Shown here piece by piece: positions 8,584 through 17,441 of a stretch of DNA of 64,000 nucleotides (the first letter of the stretch is position 1; each line of letters begins with the position of its first letter). The notes below the pieces were generated by a model. The model saw only the letters and a program-made list of their open reading frames with translations, was not told where the DNA came from and did not search any database. A program made the position numbers and the translations under genes. The stretch comes from Comamonas endophytica (lineage in GTDB: Bacteria; Pseudomonadota; Gammaproteobacteria; Burkholderiales; Burkholderiaceae_C), in the NCBI RefSeq assembly GCF_023634805.2, contig NZ_CP106881.1, positions 3,129,501 through 3,193,500 on the forward strand, read 5' to 3'.

Positions 8584-10205
8584 CGCAAAACAACTCTTCC
8601 TCTTCGCCATTGCTGGAAGTGCGAGATCTGCAGGTATGGTTTGGCGACAAGCAGGTGGTGCATGGCGTGGATTTCCATGTTCATGCGGGCGAGAAGCTGG
8701 CGCTGGTCGGTGAATCGGGCTCGGGCAAGACCGTCACCGCGCTGGCGCTGCTGCGCCTGGCGGGCGATGCGCGCCTGAGCGGCCAGGCGCTGTTCGAGGG
8801 GCGCGACCTGCTGGCGCTGCCCGAGCGCGAGATGCGCGGCGTGCGCGGCGGCGATATCGCGATGATCTTCCAGGAGCCGATGACGGCGCTGAATCCGCTG
8901 ATGGCGGTGGGCGACCAGGTGGCGGAGGTGCTGCAGCTCAAGCAGGCGCTGTCGCCGGCGCAGGCGCGGCGCCAGGCCGTCGAGCTGCTGGCCACCACCG
9001 GCATTCCCGAACCCGAGCGGCGCGCGCGCGCGTTCGCGCATCAGCTCAGCGGCGGGCAGCGCCAGCGCGCGATGATCGCCATGGCGCTGGCCTCATCGCC
9101 CAGGCTGCTGCTGGCCGACGAACCCACGACCGCGCTCGACGTGACGCTGCGCGTGCAGATCCTCGAGCTGCTGGGCGATCTGCAGCGCCAGACCGGCATG
9201 GCGCTGCTGCTGATCACCCACGACCTGAACCTGGTGCGGCGCTTTGCCGACCGCGCTGCCGTCATGGAGCACGGGCGCCTGGTGGAGCAGGGCAGCGTGC
9301 AGGAGGTGTTTGCCAACCCGCAGCATGCCTATACGCGCCGCCTGATCGGCAGTGTGCCGAAGCGCGATGTCGTTGAAGCACCGCAGCGCTCGGATCAGCC
9401 ACTGGTGGAAACGCAGCAGCTGCAGGTGCGCTACTCGACGCCACTGCCCGGGCTGCGTGGATGGTTCCGCCGCGGCGAGTTCGTCGCCGTCAAGGGCGTG
9501 GACCTGCAACTGCTGCCGCACCACACGCTGGGCGTCGTGGGCGAGTCGGGCTCGGGCAAGTCGACGCTGGCGCAGGCCATCCTGGGCCTGCTGCCCGCAG
9601 ATGGCCAGCTGCGCATCGAGGGCCAGGCGTGGCAGCAGCCGGCCACGCGCAACAGCCGTGCCAACCAGGCGCTGCGCCGGCGCGTGCAGGTCGTGTTCCA
9701 GGATCCGTTCTCCTCGCTGTCGCCGCGCCTCACGGTGGAGGAGATCGTCGGCGAGGGCCTGCGCCTGCAGGAGCCTGGCAGCACCGCGGCCGCGCGGCGC
9801 CAGCGTGTCGAGCAGGTGCTGGCGGACGTGGGGCTGACGCAGCTGCAGTACCCGGGCCTGCTGCAGCGCTATCCGCATGAATTCTCCGGCGGCCAGCGCC
9901 AGCGCCTGGCCATCGCGCGCGCGCTGATCGTGCAGCCGCAGCTGCTGGTGCTCGACGAGCCCACCAGCGCGCTCGACGTGACGGTGCAGCAGCAGGTGCT
10001 GGCGCTGCTGCAGCGGCTGCAGAAGGAGCGTGGGCTCAGCTATCTGCTGATCACCCATGACATCGAGGTGATCCGCGCCATGGCGCACGACGTGATGGTG
10101 ATGAAGGAGGGCGAGGTGCTGGAGGCCGGGCCCGTGGCGCAGGTGCTCGATGCGCCGCGCCATGCCTACACGCAGCGGCTGGTGGCGGCCGCCACCATGG
10201 CCTAG
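8580..10205 (+). CDS. yejF: Duplicated ABC ATPase YejF of the peptide importer
   Basis: A 541-aa cytoplasmic ATPase with two complete nucleotide-binding domains in one chain, powering YejBE. Domain 1 has Walker A GESGSGKT (44-51), signature LSGGQRQR and Walker B LLLADEP. Domain 2 has Walker A GESGSGKS (321-328), signature FSGGQRQR and LLVLDEP. Each half ends in the HAYTRRL or HAYTQRL oligopeptide-transporter motif. It starts at ATGA overlapping the yejE stop. The longer frame upstream is an out-of-family shadow. It is the last gene of yejABEF, and the next gene is convergent. Confidence 0.96.
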   Translation: MTQNNSSSSPLLEVRDLQVWFGDKQVVHGVDFHVHAGEKLALVGESGSGKTVTALALLRLAGDARLSGQALFEGRDLLALPEREMRGVRGGDIAMIFQEPMTALNPLMAVGDQVAEVLQLKQALSPAQARRQAVELLATTGIPEPERRARAFAHQLSGGQRQRAMIAMALASSPRLLLADEPTTALDVTLRVQILELLGDLQRQTGMALLLITHDLNLVRRFADRAAVMEHGRLVEQGSVQEVFANPQHAYTRRLIGSVPKRDVVEAPQRSDQPLVETQQLQVRYSTPLPGLRGWFRRGEFVAVKGVDLQLLPHHTLGVVGESGSGKSTLAQAILGLLPADGQLRIEGQAWQQPATRNSRANQALRRRVQVVFQDPFSSLSPRLTVEEIVGEGLRLQEPGSTAAARRQRVEQVLADVGLTQLQYPGLLQRYPHEFSGGQRQRLAIARALIVQPQLLVLDEPTSALDVTVQQQVLALLQRLQKERGLSYLLITHDIEVIRAMAHDVMVMKEGEVLEAGPVAQVLDAPRHAYTQRLVAAATMA

Positions 10206-10219
10206 GAAACGCGGGCGCT

Positions 10220-10867
10220 TCAGCCGCCCGTGGGATTGGCCCCGTCCTGCATGACCCAGGTGATGCGGTCGAGGTTGATGCCGATCTGCTGCGCCTGCGC
10301 CAGCAGGTGCTGGCGCACGCCGGAGGGCAGCACCGGGGTGCGCGAGAGAATCCAGAAGTAGTCCAGGCTCGAGCCCACGACCATGGCCCAGCGGTAGTGC
10401 TCGTCCAGCGCCACCACGTTGTAGCCTGCATAGAAGGGGCCGAAGAACGAGACCTTGAGCGCGGCTTCATTCGAGCTGCCCACCACCTGCGCCTTGCCGC
10501 GCGCCTCGTCCCAGCGGTTGCGGCGCGGATCGAAGCCACGGTTCACGACCTGCACGCTGCCATTGGGCGCCAGGGTGTATTCGGCGCGGGTGCGCACCAG
10601 GCCCTTTTCGAAGCGCTGGTCGATGCGCGCCACCTCGTACCAGCGGCCCATGTAGCGCGAGATGTCGAAATTGCCCACGGGCTGGACCGCGGCAGGCCGT
10701 GCAGGAGTGCGCAGCGCCATCCACGCCAGATAGGCAACGGCGCCCGCGCCCACCGCCAGGGCCACCGCCGAGCCGGTGCGGCTGTCTTTTTCGGGCAGGG
10801 GGTCGCGGTCCAGCCGGCTGCGCAGGTCGTCGAAGGAAAGCAGTCGGCAGTCGTTGTGACGGGGCAT
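10220..10867 (-). CDS. Membrane-anchored lipocalin (Blc-like)
   Basis: A 215-aa lipocalin. The start at 10867 is preceded by GAGGA. The upstream extension in the open frame is Cys/Pro-rich and lacks homology. Residues of about 30-55 form one hydrophobic helix (SAVALAVGAGAVAYLAWMAL) with no lipobox, so it is probably an inner-membrane-anchored lipocalin with the barrel in the periplasm. The barrel starts with NFDISRYMGRWYEVARIDQ, the GxWYE lipocalin motif of bacterial Blc, and ends YFWILSRTPVLPSGV. Blc-type proteins bind lysophospholipids and are linked to envelope stress. A second lipocalin is encoded 3.7 kb away at 14581-15171. Confidence 0.85.
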   Translation of the reverse strand: MPRHNDCRLLSFDDLRSRLDRDPLPEKDSRTGSAVALAVGAGAVAYLAWMALRTPARPAAVQPVGNFDISRYMGRWYEVARIDQRFEKGLVRTRAEYTLAPNGSVQVVNRGFDPRRNRWDEARGKAQVVGSSNEAALKVSFFGPFYAGYNVVALDEHYRWAMVVGSSLDYFWILSRTPVLPSGVRQHLLAQAQQIGINLDRITWVMQDGANPTGG

Positions 10868-11067
10868 AGAGAAATCCTCGGGTGGCATGGAATGACAAAT
10901 GCCTTTGGCAGGCGTTGGTGCCGGGCATGTGCACCCGGCACTCTTTATGGAGGGCAGCATGTCGCCTGCTGCCTCAGTCACCAATCTACCCGGTGTTGCC
11001 TGGGGGCAATGTAGGTATTTGCTGGCATGCATGGGTCAGCGCAGGACGACGCCCGCGCGCGTGCCCG

Positions 11068-12873
11068 TCAATTCCCTGCTGCCGGCTCCAGCGCGTCCTC
11101 CTGCGGCGGCAGCGCCCCCAGTGGCGGGCCGGCCGGGCGCTCGCCGATCTGCTGGCGCCACATGGCGTAATACAGGCCCTTGCGCTCCAGCAGCTCGGCA
11201 TGGCTGCCGGACTCGGCAATGCGCCCGCGTTCGAGCACGATGATGGTCTGCGCATGCAGTATGGTCGACAGCCGGTGGGCGATCAGCAGGGTGATGCGGT
11301 GCGACTGCTGCGACACCTGGCGCACGGTGGCCGTGATTTGCTCCTCGGTCAGCGAGTCGAGCGCCGAAGTGGCCTCGTCGAAGATCAGCAGCCGCGGGTC
11401 GCGCACCAGCGCGCGCGCGATCGACAGCCGCTGCTTCTCCCCGCCCGACAGGCGCACGCCCGACTCGCCGATGGGCGTGTCCAGCCCCAGCGGCGAACGC
11501 GCCAGCAGGTGCAGGCACGAGGCCTGCTCCATGGCCCTCAATATCTCCTCGTCGGTGGCGTCTGGCTTCACGAACAGCATGTTCTCGCGCAGCGTGCCGG
11601 CAAACAGATGGGTTTCCTGCGTCACGAAACCGATCTGCCGGCGCACCTCGTTGTAGCGCAGCTGCTGCGTCGGAATGCCGTTGAAATCGATGGAGCCGGC
11701 CTGCGGCGTATACAAGCCCACCAGCAGCTTGACCAACGTCGACTTGCCCGAGCCCGAAGGTCCGACGAAGGCAATGGTATCGCCGAGTTTTGCCGAGAAC
11801 GACACGCCGTCGAGCGCCTTGTCCTCAGCACCGCGGTGCTGGAATTCCACTTGGTTGAAGTTCAGCGCCTGCAGCAGCCCGACGCGCTGGGGATTGGCCG
11901 GACGCTTCTCGATCGGCTTGTTCATCAGCGCCGAGAAATTCTTCAGCGAGGCCTCGGCCTCGCGCCAGGCAATGATGATGTTGCCCAGCTCCTGCAGTGG
12001 CGCGAAGATCGCCACCGAGATGAACTGCATGGCGATCAGCTCGCCGGTGCTCAGCACGTCGCGGAAGATCAGCCACAGCAGCGCGAACAGGATGCCCAGC
12101 TTGAGCAGGCTCAGCGTCGAGCCCTGCAGGAAGGACAGCAGCCGGATGCGCTTCACTTTCTGCATCTCGAGCGCGAAGATCTTCTCGGTCTGCGCCTGCA
12201 GCCGCCGCACCTCGGGAAAGGTGAGCCCCAGGCTCTTGATCAACTCGATGTTGCGCAGCGACTCGGTGATGAAGCCCGAGTTGCGGTTGGTCTCGCGCAC
12301 GATCGAACGCTGCTGGTTGCGTATCTCGCGGCTGAGCAGGCCGGTGAGCCCGCCCAGCACCAGCACGCCGATCAGGAACACCGGCACCAGCGCCCAGTGC
12401 CGCGTGACCGAATACCAGACCAGGAAGCTGATGCCGACGAGGGCCGCGAACACGGTGTTGATGAAGGTGTTGATGAAGCGCTCGCTGTCAGCCCGCGCCT
12501 TCTGCAGCAGCGACAGCGTCTCGCCGGTGCGCATCTCGGCGAATTCCTGGTATTTGAGGCGCATGACCTGGCGCAGGCCGTCGTTGAACAGCTGCGTGCC
12601 GAGCTTCTGCACCACCAGGCGCGTCACGTATTCCTGCAGCGCCTTGGCCAGGCGCGAGCCGATGGCCACGGCCACCGCCAGGCCCAGCAGGCGCAGCACG
12701 CCGGAGATCAGTTCGTCATCGGTCTTGTTGCCCGGGTTAATGGCGTAGCCGTCGATGATCTTGCCGAAGATGATCGGGTCGACCAGCGCCAGCACCTGGC
12801 TGATGGCCGCCAGCAGCAGCGCGAGCCAGGCCAGCCGGGAATGGGGTCGAAGGTAGGTCCAGAGTATGTGCAT
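11068..12873 (-). CDS. ABC exporter with fused membrane and ATPase domains (MsbA/MdlB-type)
   Basis: A 601-aa half-transporter. Residues 1-310 hold six membrane helices (for example LAWLALLLAAISQVLALVDP). Residues 340-575 form the ATPase, with Walker A GPSGSGKS near residue 371, Q-loop VTQETHLFAGT, signature LSGGEKQR and Walker B LLIFDEATSALD, plus H-loop IAHRLST. The C-terminal tail is Pro/Ala-rich. The architecture fits lipid or drug exporters that act as homodimers. There is no partner half-transporter or periplasmic adaptor nearby to indicate the substrate. The gene is flanked by a divergent small gene at 13053. Confidence 0.9.
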   Translation of the reverse strand: MHILWTYLRPHSRLAWLALLLAAISQVLALVDPIIFGKIIDGYAINPGNKTDDELISGVLRLLGLAVAVAIGSRLAKALQEYVTRLVVQKLGTQLFNDGLRQVMRLKYQEFAEMRTGETLSLLQKARADSERFINTFINTVFAALVGISFLVWYSVTRHWALVPVFLIGVLVLGGLTGLLSREIRNQQRSIVRETNRNSGFITESLRNIELIKSLGLTFPEVRRLQAQTEKIFALEMQKVKRIRLLSFLQGSTLSLLKLGILFALLWLIFRDVLSTGELIAMQFISVAIFAPLQELGNIIIAWREAEASLKNFSALMNKPIEKRPANPQRVGLLQALNFNQVEFQHRGAEDKALDGVSFSAKLGDTIAFVGPSGSGKSTLVKLLVGLYTPQAGSIDFNGIPTQQLRYNEVRRQIGFVTQETHLFAGTLRENMLFVKPDATDEEILRAMEQASCLHLLARSPLGLDTPIGESGVRLSGGEKQRLSIARALVRDPRLLIFDEATSALDSLTEEQITATVRQVSQQSHRITLLIAHRLSTILHAQTIIVLERGRIAESGSHAELLERKGLYYAMWRQQIGERPAGPPLGALPPQEDALEPAAGN

Positions 12874-13052
12874 AGCCTGCTCTTATGCGCCGTCCTGTGG
12901 AGCAGCTCTGTCGGACGGCGGCGCATTGCGGCTTGCCTGGGCCCGGGATGGCGGCAGCAACACCCGCGCCGGGAAGGCTTTGCCGTGCACGCCCACCCCA
13001 GGCTGTGGCCTAATAGCGCCTTCGAATTGCTTTTTTCATTGAAGGATGTCCC

Positions 13053-13220
13053 ATGGGCAACAAGATCGTTACCGAAGCCGACCGCAAGTTCACGCCCCAG
13101 CCCCCCCTGCCCAACGGCTATAGCCTGCCCAGCGCCGGCCGCGGCCAGCGCCGCAGCCAGGAACGTGGCGTCGCCACGCGCTCTAAGAAGAACCCCGGCA
13201 AGCGCCCGCACCAGGGTTGA
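13053..13220 (+). CDS. Small basic protein, 55 aa, uncharacterised
   Basis: A short gene beginning MGNKIVTEADRKFTPQPPLP and ending with a Lys/Arg/Ser-rich tail (TRSKKNPGKRPHQG). Three things support it as real: an AAGGA ribosome site at 13042-13046 with good spacing, a strong terminator 20 bp past the stop, and the absence of any overlapping better gene. The composition (Pro-rich centre, basic Gly/Arg tail, no hydrophobic helix) suggests a soluble nucleic-acid- or ribosome-associated peptide, but no function is known to me. I believe homologues occur in related Comamonadaceae, unverified here. Confidence 0.7.
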   Translation: MGNKIVTEADRKFTPQPPLPNGYSLPSAGRGQRRSQERGVATRSKKNPGKRPHQG

Positions 13221-13240
13221 GCTTCGGCTGCTTCCAGTGA

Positions 13241-13268
13241 AAAAGCCCTTGCGAGGGCTTTTTTGCTT
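13241..13268 (+). terminator. Rho-independent terminator after the 55-aa gene
   Basis: Stem AAAAGCCCTT-GCG-AGGGCTTTTTT followed by GCTTTT. It may work in both directions, since cbpM ends at 13270 on the other strand. Confidence 0.85.
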
Positions 13269-13269
13269 T

Positions 13270-13602
13270 TCAGCGCGGATTGCCGCCGTGCTGGCGCAGC
13301 AGCTGGCGCAGTTGCCGCACTTCCTCCATCAGGTCCGCCGCCAGCGCCGCCAATTGCGGGTCGGCATCGAAGGCCTGCTCCAGATGGGCAATGCGCCGCG
13401 CGCGCAGCAGCGTGCGGCTACTGAAGCGCCACTCGGCCGCGCCCGCGCCGCTGCTGCCATCGATATGCAGCACCTCGTCGCGCACGTGCTGCACCACCCA
13501 CGTCGTCGGCTTCTGGCAGGCATGGGCCAGCTGCGCCAGATCCAGTGCCGCCGTGTCCAGCACTTCGCAGGGGGTGCAAAAAGGGGAGGGGGCGGCAGTC
13601 AT
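13270..13602 (-). CDS. cbpM: Chaperone modulator CbpM
   Basis: A 110-aa protein with the CbpM pattern: a MerR-like helical core (ALDLAQLAHACQKPTTWVVQ), the middle block DEVLHIDGSSGAGAAEWRF, and a C-terminal leucine-rich coiled coil (ALAADLMEEVRQLRQLL). CbpM binds the J-domain of CbpA and stops it stimulating DnaK. The gene lies 14 bp after cbpA on the same strand, the canonical cbpAM arrangement, and ends at a terminator shared with the facing 55-aa gene. Confidence 0.88.
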   Translation of the reverse strand: MTAAPSPFCTPCEVLDTAALDLAQLAHACQKPTTWVVQHVRDEVLHIDGSSGAGAAEWRFSSRTLLRARRIAHLEQAFDADPQLAALAADLMEEVRQLRQLLRQHGGNPR

Positions 13603-13616
13603 GGAGCTTCCTCGCG

Positions 13617-14552
13617 TCAGGATCGGGCATGGAACTGGGCAAAGGCCTGGGCAAACGCTTCGTAGGCCTTGCGGCTGGCTGCATCATCGGCGGGCGGCAG
13701 CGCGATTTCAAGCGTCAGATACATGTCGCCGGGCGTCGGCCCCGGCAGGCCCTTGCCGCGCAGGCGCAGCTGGCGCCCGGGTTTCCAGCCTGCGGGCACG
13801 TTGACCTCGAGGGGCCCGGCCAGCGTCTGCACCTCGATCGGGCCGCCCAGTGCCGCCTCCCAGGGCGCCAGCAGCAGCTGCTGGTAGACATCGCGCTCCT
13901 TGGCGTGCCAGCGCGGATCCGCGCGAAAGCGCACCTCCAGCAGCAGGTCGCCCGCCGGGCCGTTGCCCAGGCCCGGGCCTCCATGGCCGGCCAGGCGGAT
14001 CAGCTGCCCTTCCTTGACGCCTTTCGGGATGGTGACCTGCAGTTCGCGCGTCCTCTCGACCGGGTGGCCCTGCGCGTCGAGCGTGGCGCTGCGCACCTGC
14101 AGCGCGCGTTGCGTGCCCTGATAGCTGTCCTGCAGATCCAGCTCGATGACCGCATGCTGGTCGCGCCCCTTGAGATCGGGCGGGGTCTGGCCGCGGGCAT
14201 GGCTTTGACGGTGGTAGGCGCTGCGGCCGAAGAGCTGATCGAAGAAATCGCTAAAACCATCGCTGTCGGCGCTGCCGCTGGCATGGAAGACATGCTCTTC
14301 GTCCCACTGCGGCGGAGGCCGGAAGCCCCCGCGCGCTCCCTCGCTGCCCAGCTGGTCGTAAGCCGCGCGCTTCTCGGGGTCCGACAGCACCGTATTGGCT
14401 TCGTTGAGTTCGGCCATGCGGCGCGCCGATTCAGGGTCCTGGCTAAGGTCCGGATGGTGCTTGCGCGCAAGGCGCCGGTAGGCTTTCTTGATGTCCTGCG
14501 CGCTGGCCGAGCGGTCGACACCAAGGATCTGGTAGTAGTCCTTGTAATCCAT
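13617..14552 (-). CDS. cbpA: Curved-DNA-binding J-domain co-chaperone CbpA
   Basis: A 311-aa DnaJ-class protein. The J-domain spans residues 1-70 (MDYKDYYQILGVDRSASAQD) with the HPD tripeptide in ARKHHPDLS. A Gly/Phe-poor linker containing the FFDQLFG-type segment follows, then two beta-sandwich substrate domains (TIPKGVKEGQLIRLAGHG and NVPAGWKPGRQLRLRGKGLP). The zinc-finger region of true DnaJ is absent, which identifies CbpA. The start at 14552 has a GGAG site, and the upstream 43 codons of open frame are not J-domain sequence. It sits between a lipocalin lipoprotein gene and cbpM in one operon. Confidence 0.93.
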   Translation of the reverse strand: MDYKDYYQILGVDRSASAQDIKKAYRRLARKHHPDLSQDPESARRMAELNEANTVLSDPEKRAAYDQLGSEGARGGFRPPPQWDEEHVFHASGSADSDGFSDFFDQLFGRSAYHRQSHARGQTPPDLKGRDQHAVIELDLQDSYQGTQRALQVRSATLDAQGHPVERTRELQVTIPKGVKEGQLIRLAGHGGPGLGNGPAGDLLLEVRFRADPRWHAKERDVYQQLLLAPWEAALGGPIEVQTLAGPLEVNVPAGWKPGRQLRLRGKGLPGPTPGDMYLTLEIALPPADDAASRKAYEAFAQAFAQFHARS

Positions 14553-14580
14553 ATGTGCTCCGGCCTGTGCATGCCTATCG

Positions 14581-15171
14581 TCAGAGCAGGGCAGCCACGG
14601 CGCGTTCCTGCGGGACCCAGAGCAGCTGCTCGGTATTGATGCCGGCAGTGCGCGCGCGCTGCAGCAGCTCGCTCCTGACATCGGCCGGCAGGGTCGGCGT
14701 GCGCGACAGCACCCAGGAGCGCGCGGCGCTGGCCCCCTTCACGACGGCCCAGTGGTAGCTGTCATCCAGCGCGACCACGTTGTAATCGCTGGCCACGCCC
14801 CTTTGCGACGACAGCTTCCATGCCCCCTCGTGCGGTGAGCCCGCAGGCAGCGCCAGGCTTTCGCGCTTGACCCATTGCCCGCTGGTGGGATCAAGGCCCC
14901 GTTGCACCATGCTCAGCGAGCCATCTTGGTTGCTGCGGTAGTAGACGCCGGTCTGGACCAGCCCCGCTTCCGACGGGTGATCGATGCGCGCCAGCACATA
15001 CCAGGGGCCGGCATAGCGGGAAATATCGAAGTTCTGCACCACCGCCACGTTATGGGTCGCTGAATGGGTGCGCGCAGTCAGCCCGCATGCCAACAGCAGG
15101 CTGCACAGCAGCAGGGCCATGAGCCAGGTACGCGGCTTGGAGGGGCTGGAAGCAAAGGCGGCAGCGGACAT
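14581..15171 (-). CDS. Lipocalin lipoprotein (Blc-like)
   Basis: A 196-aa lipoprotein. The signal peptide ends in the lipobox LLLAC (Cys near residue 29), so the mature protein is lipidated and probably reaches the outer membrane. The barrel opens with NFDISRYAGPWYVLARIDHP. Here the usual Gly-x-Trp-Tyr is GPWY and the following Glu is replaced by Val. The sequence ends SWVLSRTPTLPADV. The start at 15171 is backed by AGGAG, 7 bp upstream. It is a paralogue of the lipocalin at 10220-10867 but has a lipobox in place of a membrane helix. It is the first gene of an operon with cbpA and cbpM. Confidence 0.88.
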   Translation of the reverse strand: MSAAAFASSPSKPRTWLMALLLCSLLLACGLTARTHSATHNVAVVQNFDISRYAGPWYVLARIDHPSEAGLVQTGVYYRSNQDGSLSMVQRGLDPTSGQWVKRESLALPAGSPHEGAWKLSSQRGVASDYNVVALDDSYHWAVVKGASAARSWVLSRTPTLPADVRSELLQRARTAGINTEQLLWVPQERAVAALL

Positions 15172-15309
15172 GGGCGGACTCCTGGGTGCTGTGAGGCGGC
15201 GTATGGCCAATGTACATATGACAGGTATCCTGATTTGTAGGTAAGCACTGGCTCGCGCTGTCGGCAGAGGTGGGGCAAGTCTGCATGACTGTTGCGGGCA
15301 TGGGTCAAA

Positions 15310-15780
15310 ACCGGATGAATTGAGAATAATTTTGAAATCAGCCTTAAGCCGTCCGTTGAATATTTGATTTCAATCTAGAGAATTGGATTTTATTTATAAG
15401 TTTTTTTAAAAATTCTGATGATTTGTGAAAAAATTTATGGAATTTCTTGATGTGTTGCAATCAAGAGAAAACCGCGGGATAGGAGCCGGGTTGATTTCAT
15501 TTCGGATGTTGCGGATGCTGCTGTCTTTGGTGATTATTTCTCTAATGATTCTCTTTTGGATGATAAAAATCAGTCCAGAATAATGCCGGAGGAGAACTGT
15601 GAATTTTCTGGGAAAAAGATGAATCTGATTAATATTGGCATAGATAGGGTTAAATTTTTGGAAACAGGTCATCCTGAGTTGATTAACGTGGTTGTTGGTG
15701 ATGTATTTGTTCTTCCCTCCGAGAAGGCGAGGGCTGGCTCGACATCGCAAGCGTTGGGAGTTATTTGGTTAAACCCGAAG
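15310..15780. other. AT-rich segment without a recognised gene
   Basis: This stretch is strikingly AT-rich against GC-rich surroundings. One plus-strand frame is open from 15451 to 16059 and reads DFISDVADAAVFGDYFSNDS, later MNLINIGIDRVKFLETGHPE and INVVVGDVFVLPSEKARAG. That text is protein-like up to about 15735 but then runs into antisense of the EAL pseudogene. There is no good start or ribosome site at its beginning. A second short frame (ATG 15439, ending 15582) would encode a 47-aa peptide with a hydrophobic helix. I recognise neither. The composition suggests horizontally acquired, decayed DNA. Confidence 0.45.
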
Positions 15781-15784
15781 CTAT

Positions 15785-16200
15785 CCTATGGTGTAGGGAT
15801 TCGTACAGGCAGCCCTGGTAGGCGTCGCACGCATGCTCGAAGCGGTCGATCTTGTCCATGTGGAGCGGCAGAGCTTGAGGCAGGCGAGCGAGTAATAGCC
15901 GGTTCCGAATTGTTTAGTGCCAAGGTGACGCCATGCGCCTTGAGCACATTCATTTTGGCAATTGTGTCGTCGACGTTCTCCAGGATCGACGTTTCCGCCC
16001 ATCGATGCGAGCCACCGCCAGCAAGTCCTGCACCTGGGCAAACGACCTGTGGGCGGTGAAGCTGGCGCGCGCTGACGTTGACCGCGACCTTGATCGGCGC
16101 GATTGCCGGGCTAGCCGCCAAGGCCGGCAGCTGGCCACAGGCCTTTTGCAGCACCATTGCCCGAGTGCCAGCATCAGCCCGGCTTCCAGGAGCGTGCGCC
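15785..16200 (-). pseudogene. Frameshifted EAL-domain (c-di-GMP phosphodiesterase) remnant
   Basis: Successive pieces of an EAL domain are found in alternating minus-strand frames. In order they are LLEAGLMLALGQW (about 16198), VLQKACGQLPALAA and KVAVNVSARQLHRPQ (16154-16047), FAQVQDLLAVARI (about 16042), SILENVDDTIAKMNVLKAHGV (15998-15925), FGTGYYSLACLK (15909-15868), and LPLHMDKIDR towards 15840. The order matches the C-terminal half of an EAL domain, including the degraded DDFGTGYSSL block. At least four frameshifts, the lost start (the catalytic EAL motif is not present) and the abrupt 3' end in AT-rich DNA show that this is a dead fragment. Confidence 0.75.
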
Positions 16201-16258
16201 AGCGCCGGTAGCCCCCGGCGGCGCCGCTTGGGGGCATGTCCATCGGATGCGGCGGGCT

Positions 16259-17431
16259 CTATGGCGCGAATACCGCGCGTACGCAGCCATCCTTCTTATG
16301 CTTGAACATGTCGTAACCGCGCGGTCCGTCCTCGAGCGAGAAACGGTGCGTGGCGAGGTAGGCCGGGTTCAGTTCACCCCTCTGTGCGTGCGCAAGCAGC
16401 CGGTCCATGTAGGCTTGCCCGTGCTGCTGGGCGCTGCGCACCGTCATGCCCTTGTTCATGATGGCGCCCATGGGGAACTTGTCGATCAACCCGTAGACGC
16501 CGAGGACTGACAGCGTGCCGCCCTTGCGGCAGGCCATGATGGCTTCACGCAGGGCCTGGCCGCGGTCCGTTTCCAGGCGCAGGGCCTGCTTCACGCGGTC
16601 ATAGGCATACTGCGGGCCGGTGCCGTGCGCCTCCATGCCTACGGCGTCGATGCAGGCATCTGGGCCGCGTCCGCCCGTCATTTCCTTGAGCGCGTCCAGA
16701 ACGCTGTCGACCTGCGTGTAGTCGATCGTCTCGGCGCCGGCGTGCTCGCGCGCCATTTGCAATCGCTCGGGAAAACGGTCGATCGCGATCACCCGCTCGG
16801 CGCCCATCAGCCGCGCGCTCTGCTGCGCCATCAGGCCCACGCCACCACAGCCCCAGACCGCGACCGTGTCGCCCGGACGGATGTTGCAGAAATCGGCGCC
16901 CATATAGCCGGTCGGCGCCGCGTCCGATAGAAACAGCGCGGTCTCGTCCTCCACCCCGTCGGGGACCTTGAAGCAGTCGTTATCGGCAAACGGTACCCGA
17001 ACGTATTGCGCGTGCGCACCCGCGTAGCCGCCGAAAGCGTGGGTATAGCCGTAGATGCCGGCCGTGGGATATCCGCCGAGCATTGGCTCCTGCAATTCGG
17101 GTTTGGGATGCGTGTTGTCGCACAACGAGTAGAGAGATTGCTGGCAATACCAGCATTGGCCGCACACAATGAATGACGGGACCACGACGCGGTCGCCCTT
17201 CGCCACGCGCTTGACCGCGGGGCCGACTTCCTCGATCACGCCCATGAACTCGTGGCCGATCACGTCGCCGGCCTGCATGGTCGGGATGTAGCCGTCGATG
17301 AAATGCAGATCGGAGCCGCAGGTCGTCGACAGGCTGACGCGCAGGATGGCGTCATGGGGGTTCACGATCTCGGGGTCCTTCACCGTGCCGACACGCAAGT
17401 CGTTCACGCCGTTCCAGTAAAGTGCTCGCAT
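16259..17431 (-). CDS. Zinc-dependent medium-chain alcohol/formaldehyde dehydrogenase
   Basis: A 390-aa cytoplasmic NAD(P)-dependent dehydrogenase. Catalytic zinc ligands are Cys38 (TTCGSDLH) and His60-Glu61 (GHEFMG). The structural zinc site is Cys90, 93, 96 and 104 (CGQCWYCQQSLYSLC). The nucleotide motif is GCGGVGLMAQQSARLMG. Its length and the block MEAHGTG, plus the QALREAIMACRKGGTLSVLG region, place it with glutathione-independent formaldehyde-dehydrogenase-like enzymes rather than simple ethanol dehydrogenases. The substrate is not certain. It is preceded by an SRPBCC gene 10 bp upstream in the same operon. A broken copy of a related gene lies at 19613-19830. Confidence 0.88.
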   Translation of the reverse strand: MRALYWNGVNDLRVGTVKDPEIVNPHDAILRVSLSTTCGSDLHFIDGYIPTMQAGDVIGHEFMGVIEEVGPAVKRVAKGDRVVVPSFIVCGQCWYCQQSLYSLCDNTHPKPELQEPMLGGYPTAGIYGYTHAFGGYAGAHAQYVRVPFADNDCFKVPDGVEDETALFLSDAAPTGYMGADFCNIRPGDTVAVWGCGGVGLMAQQSARLMGAERVIAIDRFPERLQMAREHAGAETIDYTQVDSVLDALKEMTGGRGPDACIDAVGMEAHGTGPQYAYDRVKQALRLETDRGQALREAIMACRKGGTLSVLGVYGLIDKFPMGAIMNKGMTVRSAQQHGQAYMDRLLAHAQRGELNPAYLATHRFSLEDGPRGYDMFKHKKDGCVRAVFAP

Positions 17432-17441
17432 GTGCTTCTCC

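Noticed and set aside
10918..10941. Hairpin GTGCCGGG/CCCGGCAC upstream of the lipocalin as a terminator
   Set aside because: No gene ends here on the relevant strand, and the T run is short (TCTTTA).
10882..13665. A 927-aa plus-strand frame across the ABC exporter, small gene and cbpM
   Set aside because: It is antisense to the exporter with its intact Walker motifs and runs into several other genes. The translation is His/Gln/Arg-rich noise.
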